From Brevibacterium sp. JSBI002 (GTDB lineage: Bacteria; Actinomycetota; Actinomycetes; Actinomycetales; Brevibacteriaceae): a DNA stretch of 64,000 bases. Below are positions 47,841-55,304 of this stretch, piece after piece. A program made the translations under genes and the position numbers. The stretch is taken from assembly GCF_026013965.1 (NCBI RefSeq), contig NZ_CP110341.1, positions 868,001-932,000 of the forward strand, written 5' to 3'. Each line of letters starts with the position of its first letter. The stretch's first letter is position 1. The notes under the pieces were generated by a model that worked only from the letters and a program-made list of their open reading frames with translations, searched no databases and had not been told where the DNA came from.

Positions 47841-48329
47841 CTACTTTTCGCCTAGCACTCTCTTGACGAAGCTGGTGGCACGTTCGTTCAGTTTGTCGAC
47901 GCGCATTGACACATGGGCTTCGAAGTCATTGTGACCTTCGACTGCGCGTGGAGGATTCCTGACGATCCCGGAGCACTCGAAATTGCCGTGTATGAGCGTC
48001 CCGAGCGAATTGCCGTTTCGTCCCGAAGGCCCGGCCTTCTTCGCTGTGAACATCCGTACGCCGGTGGTCTCGTGCAAGTCCTCGCACCAACTGCACATCG
48101 CTTGGGACTTCGCCATGGGCACTGCCCTGAGCATCAGTCCGCGTGGGACGTCGTCTACGGGGACGACAATGTAGGCCCGTTGAGGAATTTTCGCATCAGC
48201 CCAACCAAAGTAGTCGAGCTCGGCCCACTCGATCTCAGCGAGATTGGGTGGCAGTGTGATCTTTTCCACTTCGCGGCGAGAGGTGTTGATAAAGGACTTC
48301 TTAATCTGGGTGGCATTGAGTTGCTGCAT
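47841..48329 (-). CDS. FBP-domain protein (EF-G-binding, FusB-related zinc finger)
   Basis: 162 aa. The central/C-terminal block PQRAYIVVPVDDVPRGLMLRAVPM...CSWCEDLHETTGVRMFTAKKAGPSGRNGNSLGTLIHGNFECSGIVR matches the treble-clef FBP C-terminal domain found in FusB-type EF-G-binding proteins and in short actinobacterial homologues; the CxxC is present (MCSWCEDLH) with a third Cys in FECS. In FusB this domain removes EF-G from stalled ribosomes and gives fusidic acid resistance. Whether this homologue does so is unknown. Unexpected cargo for a phage-derived island. Confidence 0.8.
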   Translation of the reverse strand: MQQLNATQIKKSFINTSRREVEKITLPPNLAEIEWAELDYFGWADAKIPQRAYIVVPVDDVPRGLMLRAVPMAKSQAMCSWCEDLHETTGVRMFTAKKAGPSGRNGNSLGTLIHGNFECSGIVRNPPRAVEGHNDFEAHVSMRVDKLNERATSFVKRVLGEK

Positions 48330-48852
48330 GACTGGCTTTCTCTGATTTCAGTAGTTGCCTGAAGTTGAATAGCCGTGAAGCCGGTGCAGTTTAGCCTTCG
48401 CGCATTCTTGCGGGCAGCTCTTTGGGGGTGCTGGCGGGCTTTGTTCGCACCAAGCATGACCGGTGAACGCGAGTCGCTAACTGAGAATGGTTAGCGTGGC
48501 AATCAGCTACGGCAACAGGGAATGGGTAGAAGCTAGGTCGACTGTGCTTAGGCACAAGTCACCTATCACCCGACTGGCTGTGAATGCGGAGTTCGGGTGA
48601 TTCTAGGGCAGCAAAACTAGAAGCAGGCCACGAGGGCCACCATTCCTTTCTTCCTGAGATTCCAGGTGGTTCGGCGATACTTTCCGAGTTTGACTATATC
48701 CAAGTCCACGTCACTGGTTCAACATGGTTCTGTTGCGTACTGCTGGCGTCGATGCTTTCGGTGGGAAATCGGTGTTAGCTCAGTTCGCGTGCGCTCGTGT
48801 CCGGTTCGGCGTGTGGCTGCGGGCGAAGTACGGCGGATGCACAATAGAACAC
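48330..48852. other. Gene-poor stretch of the island
   Basis: 523 bases with only short, unconvincing reading frames on both strands. One inverted repeat CGCTAAC (48475-48481) / GTTAGCG (48490-48496) is visible. Probably decayed sequence plus the promoter of the FBP gene. Confidence 0.5.
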
Positions 48853-49122
48853 ATGATCGAATATGAGGACTACGGCACAGCCACTTGGCGGTACTGGCAG
48901 AAGATCCGCAACGATGCCGGCGCCCGCGGCTCGTTCCAGAATCGTCCGCCCGTACCGGTGCGTGCCCGTGTCGTGTTCGAGCGGGATGGTGAAGTGTGGC
49001 TCGACGGCACGGCGACCCGGCTCGGGTTCGACGGTGCGATCTTCGTTGAATCCAAGGACCGGCGGTGTCAGGCGATCGGTGTGTGGCTAAAGCCGGACGG
49101 TGTGTGGTGGCCGGGAAAGTGA
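48853..49122 (+). CDS. Small phage-like hypothetical protein
   Basis: 89 aa from ATG 48853: IEYEDYGTATWRYWQKIRNDAG, then VPVRARVVFERDGEVWLDGTATRLGFDGAIFVE and VWLKPDGVWWPGK. Beta-rich, tryptophan-rich; similar in style to small actinophage proteins of unknown function. Confidence 0.55.
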   Translation: MIEYEDYGTATWRYWQKIRNDAGARGSFQNRPPVPVRARVVFERDGEVWLDGTATRLGFDGAIFVESKDRRCQAIGVWLKPDGVWWPGK

Positions 49123-49253
49123 TGCGCTTACGATGCGCTTTGCGGCGAAGTCGGTGCACCCGGTGACGACTTGGGAATCGCGCACAATACGTTCATCGAC
49201 CCAGGTCACACGGTCGTTCATACGCTTTCATATCAGCCCAGGTTCACGGAGCG

Positions 49254-49309
49254 TCGTAATGAATAGGTCGCGGGTTCGATTCCCGCAGGCGGCTCGGCAA
49301 CAGCCCCTC
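49254..49309 (+). repeat. attR: right 56-bp direct repeat of the tRNA-Thr island
   Basis: Exact copy of 44785-44840: the 3' half of tRNA-Thr from the anticodon loop, plus 15 bases. The tRNA is not functional here because its 5' half is missing. Confidence 0.92.
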
Positions 49310-49338
49310 TGATCAGCACAAATGATGATCAGAGGGGC
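49303..49338 (+). terminator. Original tRNA-Thr terminator, now at attR
   Basis: GCCCCTCTGATCA (49303-49315) pairs perfectly with TGATCAGAGGGGC (49326-49338), followed by ATTTTGC. The left seven bases are inside the att core. Confidence 0.82.
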
Positions 49339-49386
49339 ATTTTGCATTCGTCGAGTCTGCGCCGAGGACGCGAGACCCTCAGACGC

Positions 49387-49791
49387 TCACCGCTTCTTCA
49401 CGGGCTTGAACGACGTCGAGCACTTCCACGTCGTCTTGCCCTTCTTTGCCGTCACGGTCACCTTGACAGCCTTACCAGGGGTAGCGCCGGAGATGTAGTA
49501 CTTCAGAGACGCCTTGCCCTTCTTCGACGCGGTGGCCTTCTTCTTCGTCTTCGTCGTCTTGTAGTGGGCAAGGGTCTCGACCTTGGCCTTCGAACCGACC
49601 TTCGAGACGTTGACCCAGGTGTTCGAGTACTGGCGGGGCTTCGAATTCGACATCTTCACCGCACACTTCTTCGTCGCAGCTTCGGCGGGTGCCGCGTCGA
49701 CGGCGATGGGGCCGGCGATCAGGCCGGCCGCAAGGGTCAGCGCCATCAGCTTTGAGCCCATCTTCGTGCGGGCAGGGGCGGTCAAGGACAT
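49387..49791 (-). CDS. Secreted basic protein of unknown function
   Basis: 134 aa. Signal peptide: basic start, LMALTLAAGLIAGPIAVDAAPAEA, with AxA-type cleavage. The mature part is lysine/threonine-rich with a beta pattern (KKCAVKMSNSKPRQYSNTWVNVSKVGSKAKVETLAHYKTTKTKKKATASKKGKASLKYYISGATPGKAVKVTVTAKKGKTTWKCSTSFKP) and two cysteines that could form one disulfide, suggesting a single Ig-like or cell-wall binding fold. Just outside attR, so chromosomal. Confidence 0.75.
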   Translation of the reverse strand: MSLTAPARTKMGSKLMALTLAAGLIAGPIAVDAAPAEAATKKCAVKMSNSKPRQYSNTWVNVSKVGSKAKVETLAHYKTTKTKKKATASKKGKASLKYYISGATPGKAVKVTVTAKKGKTTWKCSTSFKPVKKR

Positions 49792-50022
49792 GATTCTCCA
49801 GGGGGTCAGAAATGATTGAGTCGAGCCATCTTAACCACAGCTGCTGTGCCCCGGTGTCGCTGAAATGACTCGGCCGGGGAACTGTTATCAGTTCGAGAGT
49901 TCGGAGGAGACTGTCGGCTCAATCCGCCCCTCTCCCATCCGTCGTCGCGCCATGCTGCGAGCGGGACCAGCGTGTGTTGCTCGTCACCCGAAACCGGGGC
50001 ACAATGGGACGTGCGAATGTTA

Positions 50023-50038
50023 CTGAACGATCGATCAG
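50023..50038. promoter_or_regulatory. Candidate TetR-type operator upstream of fadA
   Basis: CTGAACGATCGATCAG is an imperfect palindrome (two mismatched positions) 40 bases before the fadA ATG, in the form often bound by TetR/FadR regulators of fatty-acid oxidation. Confidence 0.4.
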
Positions 50039-50077
50039 ATCTTGTGGTCGGTCTTCCATCCAGACTGTGAGGAACAC

Positions 50078-51286
50078 ATGAGCGAAGCGTTCATCTATGA
50101 CGCAGTGCGCACCCCACGCGGTAAGAACCGCGGCGGGGCGCTGCACAGCGTTAAGCCCATCGATCTCGTCACCGGCCTCATCGACGCCGTACGCGAGCGC
50201 AATCCGGACCTCGACGATTCCCAGATCGACGACATCGTCCTCGGCGTCGTCTCTCCAGTCGGCGAACAGGGCAGCGACATCGCCCGTGTCGCCGCGATCG
50301 CCGCCGGCCTCGACGAGTCCGTCGCCGGCGTTCAGGTCAACCGCTTCTGCGCCTCCGGGCTCGAAGCCGTCAACATCGCCGCCCAGAAGGTCGGCTCCGG
50401 ATTCGAGAACCTCGTCCTCGCCGGTGGCGTCGAATCGATGTCCCGTGTGCCGCTGGGATCCGACGGCGGAGCCTGGGCGCAGGATCCGACGACGAACTAT
50501 GACACGTACTTCGTGCCCCAGGGAATCGGTGCCGACCTCATCGCCACCACCGAGGGCTTCAGCCGTGCAGACGTGGACGCCTTCGCCGCCGAATCGCAGA
50601 AGCGAGCCGCCGCGGCCTGGGAGAACAGCCTCTTCGAGAACTCGATCATCCCGGTCAAGGACATCAACGGCATCACCGTGCTCGACCGTGACGAGCACAT
50701 GCGTCCCGGCTCGACCGTCGAATCGCTGTCGCAGCTGCCCCCGGCCTTCGCCAAGCTCGCCGCTCAGACCGGATTCGACGAGGTGGCTCTGCAGAAGTAC
50801 CACTGGATCGAAGCCATCGACCACGTCCACACCGCCGCGAACTCCTCCGGAATCGTCGACGGAGCTTCGCTGGTCGTCCTCGGTGACGAGGAAGTCGGCC
50901 AGAAGATGGGGATGAAGCCCCGCGCCCGCATCGTCTCCACCGCGGTCACCGGATCCGAGCCCACCATCATGCTCACCGGTCCGACTCCGGCGACGAAGAA
51001 GGCCCTCGACAAGGCCGGAATGACCGTCGATGACATCGATCTGTTCGAGCTCAACGAGGCATTCGCCGCCGTCGTGCTCAAGTGGATGAAGGATCTCAAC
51101 ATCCCCCACGAGAAGGTCAACGTCAACGGCGGAGCCATCGCCATGGGCCACCCGCTGGGAGCCACCGGCGCCATGATTCTGGGCACTGTCCTCGACGAAC
51201 TCGAGCGCCGCGACCTCAAGCGTGGACTCGTCACCCTGTGCATCGGCGCAGGCATGGGCATCGCGACGATCATCGAAAGGGTCTGA
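50078..51286 (+). CDS. fadA: Acetyl-CoA C-acyltransferase (3-ketoacyl-CoA thiolase)
   Basis: Final step of beta-oxidation. 402 aa from the ATG at 50078 with GAGGAA upstream. Acyl-enzyme cysteine in [29 protein letters not shown], catalytic histidine in [19 protein letters not shown] and the second cysteine in [19 protein letters not shown]. Followed one base later by fadB, forming the trifunctional pair. Confidence 0.95.
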   Translation: MSEAFIYDAVRTPRGKNRGGALHSVKPIDLVTGLIDAVRERNPDLDDSQIDDIVLGVVSPVGEQGSDIARVAAIAAGLDESVAGVQVNRFCASGLEAVNIAAQKVGSGFENLVLAGGVESMSRVPLGSDGGAWAQDPTTNYDTYFVPQGIGADLIATTEGFSRADVDAFAAESQKRAAAAWENSLFENSIIPVKDINGITVLDRDEHMRPGSTVESLSQLPPAFAKLAAQTGFDEVALQKYHWIEAIDHVHTAANSSGIVDGASLVVLGDEEVGQKMGMKPRARIVSTAVTGSEPTIMLTGPTPATKKALDKAGMTVDDIDLFELNEAFAAVVLKWMKDLNIPHEKVNVNGGAIAMGHPLGATGAMILGTVLDELERRDLKRGLVTLCIGAGMGIATIIERV

Positions 51287-51287
51287 C

Positions 51288-53465
51288 ATGACGAACACTC
51301 AAACCACAGCTGCCGACTACCAGCGCAACATCGATGCCGATGGCATCGTCACCGTCGTCATCGACGAGCCCGGTGCCAAGGTCAACACCATGAATGACTA
51401 TTTCGCGGCCGCCCTCGAGGCGACCGTGGAGTGGCTCGAAGCCAATGTCGATGACATCACCGGTGTTGTCCTCACCTCCCCGAAGAAGACCTTCTTCGCC
51501 GGCGGAAACCTCAACAAGCTGCGCGAGGCGGACCCGGCCAATGCGGCAGAGGAATTCGAGGCTGTCGAACACCTCAAGAAGGTGCTGCGTCGCCTTGAGA
51601 CCTTCGGCAAGCCGGTCGTCGCCGCCCTTGGAGGTGCGGCACTGGGCGGCGGACTCGAACTCGCCCTGGCTGCTCATCACCGAATCGCCGCCGATGACAA
51701 CCCGAGCGCCCGCTTCGGCTTCCCCGAGGTCTCACTCGGCCTGCTGCCCGGCGGCGGCGGAGTCGCCCGGTCGGTGCGCATGCTCGGCATCCAGACCGCA
51801 CTGCAGAAGGCCATCCTGCCGTCGACGAAGTTCAAGGCTGCCGACGCCCAGGCGCTCGGCCTCATCGACGAACTCGCCCCTGCTGCCGAACTCGAATCCA
51901 AGGCCAAGGCCTGGATCAAGGCCAACCCCGAGGCTGTGCAGCCGTGGGACGTCAAGGGCTTCAAGATCCCCGGCGGCTCCCCGTCCTCGCCGAAGATCGG
52001 CGCCATGCTTCCCGCGCTGCCGTCCCTGTTGCGCAAGCAGGGCAAGGGCGCACCGATGCCGGCTCCGCGAGCCGTGGTCGCCGCTGCGGTCGAAGGCGCA
52101 CTGGTCGACATCGACACCGCGCTGACGGTCGAGTCCCGCTACTTCGTCAACGTCACCCATACTCCGGTGGCGAAGAACATGATCAAGGCGTTCTTCTTCG
52201 ACCTCGGCCACATCAACTCCGGCGGCTCGCGCCCTGACGGCTTCGAACCCCGCCAGGTGAAGAAGCTCGGCGTGATCGGTGCCGGAATGATGGGTGCCGC
52301 GATCGCCTACAGCGCTGCGAAGTCGGGCATCGAGGTCGTCCTCAAGGACGTCGAGCTCGCCAATGCGGAGAAGGGCAAGGCCTACGCCGCCAAGCGTGAG
52401 GAATCGGCCCTGGCCAAGGGCAGGACCACCGAGGTGATATCGCAGGCCGTCCTCGACCGGATCACACCGAGTGCCTCGGCCGAGGATTTCGCCGGTGTCG
52501 ACTTCGTCATCGAGGCGGTCTTCGAATCCGTCGATCTCAAGCAGAAGGTGTTCCAGGAGATCCAGGACATCGTCGAGCCTGATGCAGTCCTCGGTTCGAA
52601 CACCTCGACCCTGCCGATCACCGACCTGGCCAAGGGCGTCACCCGCGACAAGGACTTCATCGGCGTCCACTTCTTCTCGCCGGCCGACAAAATGCCGCTG
52701 GTCGAGATCATCTGCGGTGAGAACACCTCCGACGAGGTCCTCGCCCGCACCTTCGACCTCGTGCAGCAGATCCGGAAGACTCCGATCGTCGTCAACGACT
52801 CGCGCGGATTCTTCACCTCCCGCGTCATCGGCACCTTCATCGCCGAGGCGGTCGCCGCCGTCGGTGAAGGCGTGGAGCCGGCCAGCGTGGAACAGGCGGC
52901 ACTGCAGGCCGGATACCCCACCGGTGCCCTGCAGCTGCTCGACGAACTGACGTTGACCCTGTCGCAGAAGATCAACAAGGAGACCCGCGACGCGGTCCAG
53001 GCCGCAGGCAGCACCTGGATCGCCCACCCCTCCGAAGCCGTCTTCGACTGGATGGTCGAGCAGGGACGGACCGGACGCAAGGACGGCGCCGGCTTCTACG
53101 ACTACGACGAGAACGGCAAACGAACCACGCTGTGGCAGGGTGTGCGCGAGAAGTACGAGTCCGGGTCGAACGATCAGCCCTTCGCCGATCTGCAGGAGCG
53201 GATGCTCTTCGCCGAGGCGATCGAGACGATCAAATGCCTCGACGAGGGTGTGCTCACCTCGGTGCCGGACGCGAACATCGGTTCGATCTTCGGCATCGGA
53301 TTCCCCGCCTGGACCGGCGGCGTGCTCCAGTATGTCAACCAGTACGAAGGCGGACTGGCCGGCTTCGTCGCTCGGGCGAATGATCTGGCTGCGAAGTACG
53401 GCGAACACTTCACACCGCCGGCCTCGCTGGTCGAACGTGCGAAGACGGGGGAGACCTACGAGTAA
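51288..53465 (+). CDS. fadB: Enoyl-CoA hydratase / 3-hydroxyacyl-CoA dehydrogenase (FadB/FadJ)
   Basis: 725 aa from ATG 51288. N-terminal crotonase domain with AALGGAALGGGLELALAAHHRIAADD and FGFPEVSLGLLPGGGGVARSVRMLG (oxyanion Gly and catalytic Glu). Central NAD-binding domain VKKLGVIGAGMMGAAIAYSAAKSGIEVVLKD, VDFVIEAVFESVDLKQKVF, GSNTSTLPI, FIGVHFFSPADKMPLVEII, RGFFTSRVIGTFIAEAV, and duplicated C-terminal domains. Works with FadA for fatty-acid breakdown; the pair is cotranscribed. Confidence 0.95.
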   Translation: MTNTQTTAADYQRNIDADGIVTVVIDEPGAKVNTMNDYFAAALEATVEWLEANVDDITGVVLTSPKKTFFAGGNLNKLREADPANAAEEFEAVEHLKKVLRRLETFGKPVVAALGGAALGGGLELALAAHHRIAADDNPSARFGFPEVSLGLLPGGGGVARSVRMLGIQTALQKAILPSTKFKAADAQALGLIDELAPAAELESKAKAWIKANPEAVQPWDVKGFKIPGGSPSSPKIGAMLPALPSLLRKQGKGAPMPAPRAVVAAAVEGALVDIDTALTVESRYFVNVTHTPVAKNMIKAFFFDLGHINSGGSRPDGFEPRQVKKLGVIGAGMMGAAIAYSAAKSGIEVVLKDVELANAEKGKAYAAKREESALAKGRTTEVISQAVLDRITPSASAEDFAGVDFVIEAVFESVDLKQKVFQEIQDIVEPDAVLGSNTSTLPITDLAKGVTRDKDFIGVHFFSPADKMPLVEIICGENTSDEVLARTFDLVQQIRKTPIVVNDSRGFFTSRVIGTFIAEAVAAVGEGVEPASVEQAALQAGYPTGALQLLDELTLTLSQKINKETRDAVQAAGSTWIAHPSEAVFDWMVEQGRTGRKDGAGFYDYDENGKRTTLWQGVREKYESGSNDQPFADLQERMLFAEAIETIKCLDEGVLTSVPDANIGSIFGIGFPAWTGGVLQYVNQYEGGLAGFVARANDLAAKYGEHFTPPASLVERAKTGETYE

Positions 53466-53489
53466 GCGCTCACCCCTGGAATAGCCTGA

Positions 53490-53553
53490 TGGCCTTCCGG
53501 TGTTGTCCAATCACACTGAGACTTCAGTGTCACTGACATCTACCGGAAGGCCA
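53490..53553 (+). promoter_or_regulatory. Inverted repeat that can sequester a ribosome site
   Basis: TGGCCTTCCGGT (53490-53501) is the reverse complement of ACCGGAAGGCCA (53542-53553), which contains the GGAAGG ribosome site of the gene at 53559. An inner repeat ACACTGA (53513-53519) / TCAGTGT (53524-53530) lies in the loop. Could be a terminator for fadAB or a translational control of the next gene. Confidence 0.5.
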
Positions 53554-53558
53554 TTGCT

Positions 53559-54479
53559 ATGCGCGCCGCCGTCTATGACGCCTACACCGAGAACTTCGAC
53601 GACATCACCGTCCGCGAGCTGCCCGATCCGAAGCTGCCGCCCGCCTCGGTGCTCATCGAAGTCAGGGCTGCCGGAGTCAACCCGGTCGACTGGACACTCG
53701 TCGGCGGACACCTCGACCCGGTCATGCCCACGCAGTTCCCCGTCACCCCGGGCTGGGACGTCGCCGGTGTCGTCATCGGACTCGGCTTCGACACCCCGGA
53801 ATTCTCCATCGGCGATGAAGTCGTCGCCTATGCACGCAAGGACGTGCTCGGCGGCGGAACCTTCGCCGAGAAGGTCGCCGTCCCCGTGCGTGCGGTCGCC
53901 TCGAAGCCGAAGAGTCTGAGCTGGGAACAGGCGGGCGGACTGCCGTTGGCCGGCGGCACCGCTCTGCGCACCCTCGATTCCCTCGGCGACCTTGAAGGCA
54001 GGACCGTACTCATCCACGGCGCCTCCGGGGGAGTGGGCAGCTTCGCCGTGCAGATCGCCCGCGCCGCCGGAGCACGCGTCATCGGCACCGCCTCTGAAGC
54101 CAATCATGAATACCTGCGCGGACTCGGCGCTGAACCCGTGACCTACGGCGACGGTCTGGTCGAGCGTGTCCTCGAGGCCGCCGGCGGTAAGGTCGACGGG
54201 GTCGCGGACTTCGTCGGGGGAGTCCTCGAGGACACCCTGGCCGTGCTCTCCGAGAGCGGGGCGCACGCCTCGGTGGCCGATCCCAGCGTCGCCGAGCACG
54301 GCGGACGCTACGTCTGGGTGCGTCCCGACGGCTCCGAGACCGCACGCCTGGGCCTCCTCGTCGACGAAGGGAAACTCACCGTCACCGTCGCCGGCACCTA
54401 CGGCCTCGACGATGTTCCCCAGGCCTTCAAGGACAGCGCCACCGGACACGTCCGCGGCAAGCTCGTCATCGTGCCCTGA
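53559..54479 (+). CDS. MDR-family NADPH:quinone reductase-like protein
   Basis: 306 aa. GroES-like N-terminus (MRAAVYDAYTENFDDITVRELPDPKLPPASVLIEVRAAGVNPVDWTLVGG), then GWDVAGVVIGLG, GGLPLAGGTALRTLDSLG, nucleotide-binding VLIHGASGGVGSFAVQIARAAGARVIGTA, and a C-terminal KLVIV. No zinc-site cysteines, so a zinc-independent quinone oxidoreductase/enoyl reductase type. Substrate unknown. GGAAGG 8 bases upstream of the ATG. Confidence 0.9.
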   Translation: MRAAVYDAYTENFDDITVRELPDPKLPPASVLIEVRAAGVNPVDWTLVGGHLDPVMPTQFPVTPGWDVAGVVIGLGFDTPEFSIGDEVVAYARKDVLGGGTFAEKVAVPVRAVASKPKSLSWEQAGGLPLAGGTALRTLDSLGDLEGRTVLIHGASGGVGSFAVQIARAAGARVIGTASEANHEYLRGLGAEPVTYGDGLVERVLEAAGGKVDGVADFVGGVLEDTLAVLSESGAHASVADPSVAEHGGRYVWVRPDGSETARLGLLVDEGKLTVTVAGTYGLDDVPQAFKDSATGHVRGKLVIVP

Positions 54480-54543
54480 ATATCGGCTATACCGTCCTCG
54501 GCGATCGAAATATCCCCGAGGCGGGACTCGGCTGATCCGGTGA

Positions 54544-55170
54544 TCAGCTGAGTCCCAGCGCCGCGGCAGCAGCGGCGCGCAATTCGACCCCGACCACCTC
54601 GGCGCTGGAGCGACGAGCCTGGTGCGGGGTCGAATTCATCATCCCGAACGCCGCATGCACGCGCACAGTGGCTGACTCCAGCGTCCACACCGGGTGCGCG
54701 GCCTCGACGACCTCCGCCCACCGACTGACATAGGCACGCTGGAGACGCCGCACGGTCCGTCGCGATTCGTCCGGCAGCGCCTCGAGGTCACGGTCCTGGA
54801 TGCGGATGAGCTCGGGCTCGCTCATGGCGAAGTCGACATGGAAGTCGATGAGACGCCGCAGGGTCTGAGCCGCCTCGGTGGGGGAGATCCCCGACGCGGT
54901 GTCCCATGCCGCGGAGACGATCTCCTCCCCTCCGGACTGCAGATAGGCGGAGATGCCGACGAGGAGCTCCTCGAGCACAGCCTCCTTCGACGAGAAATGC
55001 CGGTAGACCGCCGGCGCCGAGATCCCCGCACCTTTGCCCAGGTCGTCGAGGCGCACCCCATGGAAGCCGTGCCGAGCATAGAGCGTCTTCGCGACCTCGA
55101 GCAGCTGCTCGCGCCTGGCCGCCTTCGCCGCTGCCCGCGCCGTCGGCTTGGCCTCGTCCGAGATCGACAT
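54544..55170 (-). CDS. TetR-family regulator (LiuR-like)
   Basis: 208 aa from the ATG at 55170, preceded by GGAAGGAGG. N-terminal HTH: RREQLLEVAKTLYARHGFHGVRLDDLGKGAGISAPAVYRHFSSKEAVLEELLVGIS; the C-terminal ligand domain (LIDFHVDFAMSEPELIRIQDRDLEALPDESRRTVRRLQRAYVSRWAEVVE) is of the type found in regulators of acyl-CoA metabolism. It diverges from the carboxylase operon across a perfect palindrome at 55271, so it probably represses that operon. Confidence 0.9.
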   Translation of the reverse strand: MSISDEAKPTARAAAKAARREQLLEVAKTLYARHGFHGVRLDDLGKGAGISAPAVYRHFSSKEAVLEELLVGISAYLQSGGEEIVSAAWDTASGISPTEAAQTLRRLIDFHVDFAMSEPELIRIQDRDLEALPDESRRTVRRLQRAYVSRWAEVVEAAHPVWTLESATVRVHAAFGMMNSTPHQARRSSAEVVGVELRAAAAAALGLS

Positions 55171-55270
55171 CCGGCCTCCTTCCCTGAGCCTGATGCCCAC
55201 CGCCTGGGACGACGTCGGTGCGGGCTGGCTCGTGCGTTGTCAGTTCTGCCTGTGAGCAGTATCATAGCAG

Positions 55271-55292
55271 TCAGTTAAGAATCATTAACTGA
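55271..55292. promoter_or_regulatory. Operator palindrome between TetR and carboxylase genes
   Basis: TCAGTTAA (55271-55278), GAATCA, TTAACTGA (55285-55292): perfect 8-bp arms, 6-base spacer, 12 bases before the carboxylase ATG at 55305. Overlaps the expected transcription start or leader of that operon. Confidence 0.65.
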
Positions 55293-55304
55293 AATGAGGA
55301 TGGA

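Larger units (their letters stand above)
44841..49253. mobile_element. Small integrated genomic island in tRNA-Thr
   Basis: 4.4 kb between the two 56-bp att repeats. Contains a truncated integrase at the left end, a secreted protein, an unknown cytoplasmic protein, two phage-like small genes, a 3'-damaged small-terminase-like gene, an HTH protein, an FBP-domain gene and a small phage-like gene. Composition is less GC-rich and more irregular than the surroundings, with a gene-poor stretch at 48330-48852. No replication or structural module; looks like a decayed phage or integrative element remnant. Confidence 0.85.

Noticed and set aside
51732..53510. 592-codon minus-strand frame across fadB
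   Set aside because: Shadow of the well-conserved FadB; no recognisable motif of its own.
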